DNA of 27,689 nt. It comes from JBBSDV01 sp038240335 (GTDB lineage Bacteria; Chloroflexota; Dehalococcoidia; DSTF01; JACRBR01). Made by a program: the position numbers and the translations under genes. Below, piece by piece: positions 23,166-27,689 of the stretch (position 1 is its first letter; each line of letters opens with the position of its first letter). The stretch is taken from assembly GCA_038240335.1 (NCBI GenBank), contig JBBSDV010000015.1, positions 1 to 27,689 on the forward strand, given 5' to 3'. The notes under the pieces were generated by a model that did no database searches, was not told the DNA's origin, and saw nothing but the letters and a program-made list of their open reading frames with translations.

Positions 23166-24410
23166 ATGGCCCGCGGCGGAACGTTCGCCTCAATAGACAT
23201 CGGCACAACGAAGATTTGTACCGTCGTCGGCGAGGTCGGCAATGACAACGATATGCGCATCCTCGGCGTCGGCATCGCGCCGTCCGAGGGACTCTCGCGC
23301 GGGATGATCGAGAACATCCGCGACGCCACGGAGGCGATCAAGACCTCCGTCGACAAGGCCGAGAAATCGAGCGGCACACGCATTCTCTCGGCGCACGTCG
23401 GCGTTGCCGGCTCGCACATCTCGTGCCTCAACAACCGCGGCATCATCGCCATTCCCGACCGGTCGCGGCCGATCACGCCCGATGACGTGACCCGCGTGCT
23501 CGATGGCGCCCGCGTCGTCAGCATCCCAACGAACCGCGAGATCATCCACGTCATCCCGCGCTACTACGTTGTCGACGGACAGGACCACATCTCCGATCCC
23601 GTCGGCATGTACGGTGCGCGGCTCGATGTCGAGACGCACATTGTCACGGGCATCGATAGCTCGATCCAGAACCTGACGAAGTGCGTCGAGAATGTCGGCG
23701 TCCAGGTCGATGGCCTCATCCTCGAGCCGCTCGCCAGCGCCGAAGCGGTGCTCGATGAGGAGGAGAAGGAGCAGGGGGTGGTTCTCGTCGACATCGGCGG
23801 CGGTACGACCGACATCGCCCTCTTCATCGAGGGCAGCATTTATCACACAGGCGTGCTGCCTGTCGGCTCGAACCACATCACGCGCGACATCGTCGTCGGC
23901 CTGCGCGCGCCCTACCAGGCGGCCGAGGAAGCGAAGCGGAAGTGGGGCCACGCCATCCCCAGCATGGTCGACGCCCGCGAAGAAATCACCCTCGACGCCT
24001 TCGGATCCGAAGGCTCGAAGACCGAATTGCGGCGCCGGCTCTGCGAGATCGTGCAGGCGCGTTGCGAGGAGATCCTCGAGATGGTGTCCCTGGAGGTCAA
24101 GCGCGCCGTCCATGACGACATCATCTCCGCCGGCATCGTTCTCACTGGCGGCGGCGCGAAGCTTACCGGTATCAACTTGCTTGCGGAGCAGGTGACCGGC
24201 TGGCCGGCGCGCGTCGGTATGCCGCGCAATCTCCACGGCCTCACCGACCTGCTGATCGACCCGGCCTACGCAACGAGCGTCGGCCTGCTGCAGTGGGCTG
24301 TGAACGAAGCCGAAGCAAGTTCCTGGCACCGTCCCGCGCGCGCGTCGCTCGATCTCGGCGGCGTGTGGCGGCGCGTCGGCAACTGGGCACGCGTCCTGCT
24401 GCCGGAATAG
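23166..24410 (+). CDS. ftsA: Cell division protein FtsA
   Basis: This 414-residue actin-like protein tethers FtsZ to the membrane and recruits later division proteins. ATP-binding elements: phosphate 1 SIDIGTTKICTVV, phosphate 2 VLVDIGGGTTDIALF, and the adenosine loop SAGIVLTGGGAKL. The 1C (SHS2) subdomain covers about residues 85-165. A C-terminal amphipathic helix, GVWRRVGNWARVLLPE, is the membrane-targeting sequence. GGGGGAGG lies 5 bases before the start. The presence of an intact FtsA, including its membrane helix, explains why a SepF anchor need not be encoded here. Confidence 0.95.
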   Translation: MARGGTFASIDIGTTKICTVVGEVGNDNDMRILGVGIAPSEGLSRGMIENIRDATEAIKTSVDKAEKSSGTRILSAHVGVAGSHISCLNNRGIIAIPDRSRPITPDDVTRVLDGARVVSIPTNREIIHVIPRYYVVDGQDHISDPVGMYGARLDVETHIVTGIDSSIQNLTKCVENVGVQVDGLILEPLASAEAVLDEEEKEQGVVLVDIGGGTTDIALFIEGSIYHTGVLPVGSNHITRDIVVGLRAPYQAAEEAKRKWGHAIPSMVDAREEITLDAFGSEGSKTELRRRLCEIVQARCEEILEMVSLEVKRAVHDDIISAGIVLTGGGAKLTGINLLAEQVTGWPARVGMPRNLHGLTDLLIDPAYATSVGLLQWAVNEAEASSWHRPARASLDLGGVWRRVGNWARVLLPE

Positions 24411-24731
24411 TCGGCTGGTGATTGGTGATTCGTGGTGCGGATTGAGATGGCGACTGGGCAAGCGGCACTGGGCGACTAGATGGACAGGGGAGTGCATGTG
24501 ATTCACCGCAGAGACGACGACGCCAAGACGCAAGGAGCGCAGATGCGAACAAGCGTGAGCGACATGGACGGTGAGGAGCGGTTCGATGCGCCGAGATCGC
24601 AGCGCGTCGTGAATAACGAATCGCCGGCGCCAAATCAACCGTCGAGCGAACGGGGCCGGCCGAAACAGTCGGTGATGTTCGAAGAAGAGCTGAAGGAACT
24701 ACGGGCAGAGGAACAGCGAAGGGAGTCCAGC
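24411..24731 (+). other. ftsA-ftsZ spacer or FtsZ N-terminal extension
   Basis: These 321 bases separate ftsA from the conserved start of ftsZ. The first part is low in coding character: TGGTGAT is repeated in tandem at 24416-24429, followed by related CACTGGGCGACT words and a CACCGCAGAGACGACG-type stretch of a kind common in intergenic DNA. From 24543 to 24731 the ftsZ frame is open, with a second good ribosome-binding site (AAGGAG, 5 bases before an ATG at 24543). It would encode 63 extra residues, Ser/Pro/Asn-rich and then charged (MFEEELKELRAEEQRRESS). Confidence 0.5.
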
Positions 24732-25856
24732 ATGACGAGAGCGTACTCAGACGGATTGCCGCCGATAAAGGTCGTGGGCGTGGGCGGTGGTGGCTGCAAT
24801 GCCGTCAACCGCATGATCGCCGAGCAGATTCCCGGCGTGCAATTCGTCGCCGTCAATACCGACGCGCAGGCGCTCGCCCTGTCGCCCGCCGAAGTGAAGA
24901 TTCGCGTCGGCGACAAGCTCACCAAGGGTCTCGGCGTCGGCGGCGATCCGTCGCGCGGCCTGCGCGCCGCCGAGGAGAGCCGAGACGAGCTGCTCGATGC
25001 CGTCCGCGGCTGCGAGATGGTGTTCGTCACGGCGGGTATGGGCGGCGGCACCGGCACCGGCGCGTCGCCGATGGTCGCCGAAGTTGCGAAGGAGGCCGGC
25101 GCGCTCACGATCGGCGTCGTCACGAAGCCCTTCGGCTTCGAGGGCGCGAAGCGTCGCGCGCAGGCCGAAGAGGGCATCCAGCGCCTCCAGGACAAGGTCG
25201 ACACGCTGATCGTCATTCCGAACGACCGCCTGCTCCAGATCTGCGACGAGAAGATGACGGTCGAGGAGGCATTCCGGACCGCCGACGACATCCTCCTCCA
25301 GGGCATCCGCGGCATCAGCGAGATCATCACGCTGCCCGGCGAAATCAATCTCGACTTCGCCGACGTCCGCAAGATCATGTCCGAAGCCGGACCCGCGCTG
25401 ATGGCCATCGGCCGCGGCAGCGGCGACAACCGCGCCGAGGATGCCGCGAAGATGGCGATCTCCAGCCCGTTGCTCGATGTCTCGATCAACGGCGCCCGCG
25501 GTGTGCTGTTCAACATCACGGGCGGGAAGAACCTCGGCTTGCACGAGATCAACCAGGCGGCGCAGATCATCGCCGACGTCGTCTCGCCGGACGCGGAGAT
25601 CATCTTCGGCACCGCCATCGATCCGAAGCTCGGTGACGAGGTGCAGATCACGCTAATCGCGACAGGCTTCGCGCGCCCGGTCGCCGTCAATCCGATTCCG
25701 GAGCAGTTCCGCCGCCAGGAGCCGCTCGACGACGCGTCCGGAATACAGGACGCGCCCCCGCCGACATCAGACGCCGTGCGCGCCGAAGCGGCCGCGCCGG
25801 ATCCCGCGGACACGGAGTTGCCAACGTTCCTGCGCCGCACCGTTGCGGCGCGCTAG
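24732..25856 (+). CDS. ftsZ: Cell division protein FtsZ
   Basis: This tubulin-like GTPase of 374 residues polymerises into the Z ring at midcell. It has the GTP-binding start KVVGVGGGGCNAVNRM, the tubulin signature GGGTGTG (in AGMGGGTGTGASPM), the PNDRLL segment, the catalytic T7 loop LDFADVRKIM, and the C-terminal peptide ELPTFLRRT that binds FtsA. The linker is about 45 residues and rich in Ala, Pro and Asp. The start is placed at 24732 because GGGAG lies 6 bases upstream and the conserved core begins 12 residues later; in-frame starts at 24480, 24543 and 24675 remain open. It is the last gene of the dcw cluster. Confidence 0.95.
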   Translation: MTRAYSDGLPPIKVVGVGGGGCNAVNRMIAEQIPGVQFVAVNTDAQALALSPAEVKIRVGDKLTKGLGVGGDPSRGLRAAEESRDELLDAVRGCEMVFVTAGMGGGTGTGASPMVAEVAKEAGALTIGVVTKPFGFEGAKRRAQAEEGIQRLQDKVDTLIVIPNDRLLQICDEKMTVEEAFRTADDILLQGIRGISEIITLPGEINLDFADVRKIMSEAGPALMAIGRGSGDNRAEDAAKMAISSPLLDVSINGARGVLFNITGGKNLGLHEINQAAQIIADVVSPDAEIIFGTAIDPKLGDEVQITLIATGFARPVAVNPIPEQFRRQEPLDDASGIQDAPPPTSDAVRAEAAAPDPADTELPTFLRRTVAAR

Positions 25857-25947
25857 CGGACGTTTGGAGGAGTCAGGAAAGGAGGCGCACGTCTAGCCAA
25901 TGCCGCTTGATGCAGGGTTGCTGATGCATGCAGCGCTGGATCAGGAA

Positions 25948-25967
25948 CTTTCCCCCACCAGGGAAAG
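25948..25967 (+). other. 7-bp hairpin downstream of ftsZ
   Basis: CTTTCCC pairs perfectly with GGGAAAG around a 6-base loop. It has no U tract and lies about 90 bases beyond the ftsZ stop. It may form part of a structured 3' region with the stronger hairpin that follows. Confidence 0.4.
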
Positions 25968-25973
25968 AACAGG

Positions 25974-26013
25974 GCCGTGAGCGACGAAATTGGGAGATGA
26001 CGTCGCTCACGGC
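25974..26013 (+). terminator. 13-bp hairpin, probable ftsZ transcript end or processing site
   Basis: GCCGTGAGCGACG pairs perfectly with its complement across a 14-base loop. No U tract follows on either strand, so intrinsic termination would be non-canonical. GGAGATG in the loop (25993-25999) is complementary to CATCTCC at 26019-26025, which gives a competing fold. Confidence 0.45.
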
Positions 26014-26056
26014 TCACCCATCTCCGGCGCGATGCCTAACCGCGAACGGAGAAAAA

Positions 26057-26117
26057 AGTAGCCCGACCCGGTGGAGTGACACGGGCAGGCGCCACGAAAC
26101 CGGGAGCTTGGGCTACT
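26057..26117 (-). terminator. Composite stem-loop with U6 tail, terminator of tadE or of a small RNA
   Basis: On the minus strand an outer 8-bp stem (AGTAGCCC/GGGCTACT) encloses an inner 6-bp stem (CCCGGT/ACCGGG) and is followed directly by TTTTTT (26057-26052). This is a good intrinsic terminator for minus-strand transcription, about 150 bases after the tadE stop. The nested stems with asymmetric internal loops are more elaborate than a simple terminator. A TATACT hexamer at 26131-26126 just upstream could start a separate short RNA. Confidence 0.6.
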
Positions 26118-26218
26118 CGGCAGCGAGTATACATCACGCGCCAGAGAATTTCCATAACGAGCGCCCGTAGCGGCGTCAGGAGTAACCTTTTCGGAACTTC
26201 GTCACCGCGCGGCACGCA

Positions 26219-26242
26219 GAGGCGGACATCACTGTCCGCCTC
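26219..26242 (-). other. Perfect 10-bp hairpin just after tadE
   Basis: GAGGCGGACA and TGTCCGCCTC pair perfectly around a 4-base loop, 25 bases beyond the tadE stop. There is no U tract. It could block 3' exonucleases or help end transcription. Confidence 0.45.
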
Positions 26243-26267
26243 GACTCGCGAAGGTGGGCGCCCAGCG

Positions 26268-26723
26268 TCACTCGAGCCGCATGTCCGTCGTCGATGAAAG
26301 CGGCAGCGTGCTCCCAACCGAGCCGCCAGTGAAGACCTTGATCAACCCGCTGACGGGCGTGATGTACTTGTAGTTGTACGACGTGACGACGCGGACCGAG
26401 TTCCCCGGCGTCTGCCCGTTCGGGTACGAAACGGTGACCGTTGCACGGGTCTTGTCCAGCCCGCCCATCGTATTACACACCTTCACGACGATCGCGTTCG
26501 CCGATCCCGCGTTGCACGACACCGCGGCGCCGCCGGTCGAGCCGGAGTTGCCAATGCTGCCATATCGCGCGCCTTCGCGCGTCGCCTGCGCCGTCGTGAT
26601 GTACGCCCGCAGTCCCATGCCAAAATCGATCACCCCGAACACGAGGATCAAAAACATCGGGAGCATCAGCGAGAACTCGACGAGGCTCTGAGCCGCCTCA
26701 CGCTTTCGCAACCACCGCACCAT
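26268..26723 (-). CDS. TadE-family pseudopilin-like protein
   Basis: This 151-residue protein has the TadE hallmark at its N-terminus: EFSLMLPMFLILVFGVIDFGMGLRAYITTAQATREGARYG. It combines a Glu at the prepilin-type site, one membrane helix (about 16-38) and the conserved REGARY. TadE-like minor pseudopilins work with Flp/Tad pili, which give surface adhesion, but in Chloroflexota lone TadE genes are common and no other tad gene is visible here. The start at 26723 has GGGGAG 6 bases upstream; a GTG at 26756 would add 11 residues. Two cysteines (CNAG...VKVCN) in the exported domain may form a disulfide. The C-terminus ends TTDMRLE, like other TadE proteins. Confidence 0.85.
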   Translation of the reverse strand: MVRWLRKREAAQSLVEFSLMLPMFLILVFGVIDFGMGLRAYITTAQATREGARYGSIGNSGSTGGAAVSCNAGSANAIVVKVCNTMGGLDKTRATVTVSYPNGQTPGNSVRVVTSYNYKYITPVSGLIKVFTGGSVGSTLPLSSTTDMRLE

Positions 26724-27016
26724 CGCGATCTCCCCGGCGCGCTGCGCCGCCCGCACTACGATTCATCGCCGCTGCTCCGAACGCGCCGCGCGCCTTCGTC
26801 GAGCATCCACGCAGTTGGCGGCACACCCCGAACCGTCAGTCCTACGCTAGTATCATCGGCCGTGCCGTCCGAATCCTCAGACCCGCGTCTTCGTCGATGC
26901 CCACTGATCAAACATCCGAGATCGATTGGTGTTTCACCGCGCCGATCGCTATGACGCCATTCTTCGATCCGCTTTCTGACGACGAGCGGAGAGCGAGTGC
27001 ACGAGGACATTGCAAA

Positions 27017-27032
27017 ACACAATATATAGTGC
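27017..27032 (+). promoter_or_regulatory. NrdR box 1
   Basis: ACACAATATATAGTGC matches the NrdR consensus (acaCwATATaTwGtgt) at 15 of 16 positions. It lies 20 bases upstream of the nrdR -35 hexamer. Confidence 0.8.
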
Positions 27033-27051
27033 CAACACGTCATAACTCTCG

Positions 27052-27080
27052 TTGACAAATACCAGATGTAGTGGTAACCT
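27052..27080 (+). promoter_or_regulatory. nrdR promoter
   Basis: TTGACA (27052-27057) and TAACCT (27075-27080) are separated by 17 bases, close to the sigma-70 consensus. Transcription would start near 27087, about 42 bases before the ATG, and the ribosome-binding site AGGG lies 8 bases upstream of it. Confidence 0.7.
27059..27074 (+). promoter_or_regulatory. Degenerate NrdR box 2 inside the promoter spacer
   Basis: ATACCAGATGTAGTGG matches the NrdR consensus at 11 of 16 positions. It begins 42 bases after box 1, that is four helical turns, so both boxes face the same side of the DNA. Its location between -35 and -10 would block RNA polymerase when occupied. Confidence 0.5.
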
Positions 27081-27128
27081 CGCCTCTGTCGCAGGTTGCA
27101 TGGTGGTCTGCGAGAGAGGGATTCTGAG

Positions 27129-27689
27129 ATGCGCTGTCCGTTCTGCCAGTGGGAGGATTCGAAGGTCGTCGACTCGCGTGACGTCGATGACGCGATCCGC
27201 CGCCGGCGCGAGTGCCTGAATCCGAAATGCTCCGCGCGCTTCACGACGCACGAACGCGTCCAGTCGGTCGCCCTCTTCGTCGTCAAGAAGGATGGCCGTC
27301 GCGAGCAATTCTCGCGCGAAAAGCTCCTCGTCGGCCTGCATAAGGCATGCGAGAAGCGGCCGCTCGCCACCGGCGCCATCGAGGCGCTTGCGGCCGACAT
27401 CGAGGTCGTCGTGCAGCAGGCCAACGTGCCGGAGGTTCCGTCGGCGAGCTTGGGGGAGCTCGTAATGGAGCGGCTGCACAGGCTCGACCCCATCGCGTAC
27501 GTGCGCTTCGCCAGCGTCTATCGCCAGTTCGCCGATCTGGCAGCGTTTCGCGAAGAGCTCGAGTCACTGACGTCCGGGACGCGCCCTGGGGACGCGCAGC
27601 TGCCCCTCCTCGATCCTGAGTTCACTGCGCCGTCCCTTCGCTTGCGATCGGCCGCGGCGACAACAACCCGCACCCGTCGCACCGAGCGA
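27129..27689 (+). CDS. nrdR: Transcriptional repressor NrdR, 3' end outside window
   Basis: NrdR senses ATP/dATP through an ATP-cone and represses ribonucleotide reductase genes. The frame is open from 27129 to the window end (187 codons, no stop). The zinc ribbon has MRCPFC (Cys3, Cys6) and RRRRECLNPKCSARFTTHER (Cys29, Cys34). The usual CxxC of the second pair is CxxxxC here, two residues longer. The ATP-cone covers about residues 46-136 (VVKKDGRREQFSREKLLVGLHKACEKRP ... LDPIAYVRFASVYRQF). Beyond about residue 150, where most NrdR proteins end, a further Thr/Arg/Ala-rich tail is open. It may be a real extension or run into the next gene. Upstream NrdR boxes suggest autoregulation. Confidence 0.93.
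   Translation, partial: MRCPFCQWEDSKVVDSRDVDDAIRRRRECLNPKCSARFTTHERVQSVALFVVKKDGRREQFSREKLLVGLHKACEKRPLATGAIEALAADIEVVVQQANVPEVPSASLGELVMERLHRLDPIAYVRFASVYRQFADLAAFREELESLTSGTRPGDAQLPLLDPEFTAPSLRLRSAAATTTRTRRTER

Larger units (their letters stand above)
25857..26267. other. Hairpin-rich intergenic region between ftsZ and tadE
   Basis: No gene is supported in these 411 bases between convergent ftsZ and tadE. Just after ftsZ there are two ribosome-binding-like words (GGAGGAG, AAAGGAGG), with the nearest ATG (25900s) opening only a 26-codon frame. Four inverted repeats follow: 25948-25967, 25974-26013, 26057-26117 and 26219-26242, listed separately. Confidence 0.6.
26724..27128. other. Divergent tadE/nrdR intergenic region
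   Basis: About 400 bases between the divergent genes. The right part holds the nrdR promoter and NrdR boxes. A minus-strand frame through this region and antisense to nrdR has no family similarity and no third-position GC bias in its intergenic part, so no gene is called. No clear tadE promoter was found. Confidence 0.5.

Noticed and set aside
23190..24638. 482-codon minus-strand open frame antisense to ftsA
   Set aside because: Covers ftsA and the spacer; no domain, shadow composition.
25928..26170. 80-codon plus-strand frame after ftsZ
   Set aside because: Runs through hairpins and the terminator; no coding signal.
25857..26267. RNase P RNA, tmRNA or a known riboswitch
   Set aside because: The conserved sequence blocks of these RNAs that I know were not found on either strand.
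26756..27493. 245-codon minus-strand open frame upstream of tadE
   Set aside because: Half is antisense to nrdR; the intergenic half lacks third-position GC bias and family similarity, so it is not a tad gene.
1..27689. CRISPR array, insertion sequence, prophage, tRNA or rRNA genes
   Set aside because: No regular repeat-spacer pattern, transposase, integrase or tRNA-like fold was recognised anywhere in the window.

Overview
The window is a GC-rich bacterial chromosome segment with strongly G/C-ending codons. It is dominated by a division and cell wall (dcw) cluster running on the plus strand from mraZ to ftsZ. A lineage within Chloroflexota (Dehalococcoidia/Tepidiforma-like) is my best guess. 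The reasons are the gene order murG-murC-murB-ddl-ftsQ-ftsA-ftsZ followed by tadE and nrdR, an ECF sigma gene paired with a DUF5667/DUF5666-like membrane partner, a dockerin and thrombospondin-3 surface protein, and a HAMP-less class III cyclase start. This is inference only; no rRNA or other taxonomic marker is present.

Layout. Positions 1-252 (minus): N-terminus of a class III nucleotidyl cyclase protein, cut by the window edge. 404-2211 (minus): ECF sigma factor translationally coupled to a membrane anti-sigma-like protein. 2413-4689 (minus): large secreted beta-propeller protein with TSP3 calcium repeats and a C-terminal type I dockerin. 4854-8531 (minus): copper-resistance operon csoR-copZ-copA with a CsoR operator. 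Its CopA carries an extra C-terminal cupredoxin domain. 8532-8858: divergent promoter region holding the csoR control site and the mraZ promoter with in-phase MraZ boxes.

8859-25856 (plus): mraZ, rsmH, ftsL-like, ftsI, murF, mraY, murD, ftsW, murG, murC, murB, ddl, ftsQ, ftsA, ftsZ. Many neighbours overlap by 1-8 bases (ATGA, GTGA, TGATG), which points to one long, translationally coupled transcription unit, with a possible internal promoter before murD. The set covers UDP-MurNAc-pentapeptide synthesis from MurB onward, lipid I and II formation, SEDS/PBP polymerisation and the FtsQ/FtsL/FtsA/FtsZ divisome. The striking omission is murE, normally between ftsI and murF.

25857-27689: a hairpin-rich intergenic region after ftsZ, a lone tadE-type pseudopilin gene on the minus strand, then nrdR on the plus strand behind a consensus promoter with two candidate NrdR boxes 42 bp apart. 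nrdR is cut by the window end. Long open frames antisense to the dcw genes are treated as shadows of GC-rich codon usage.
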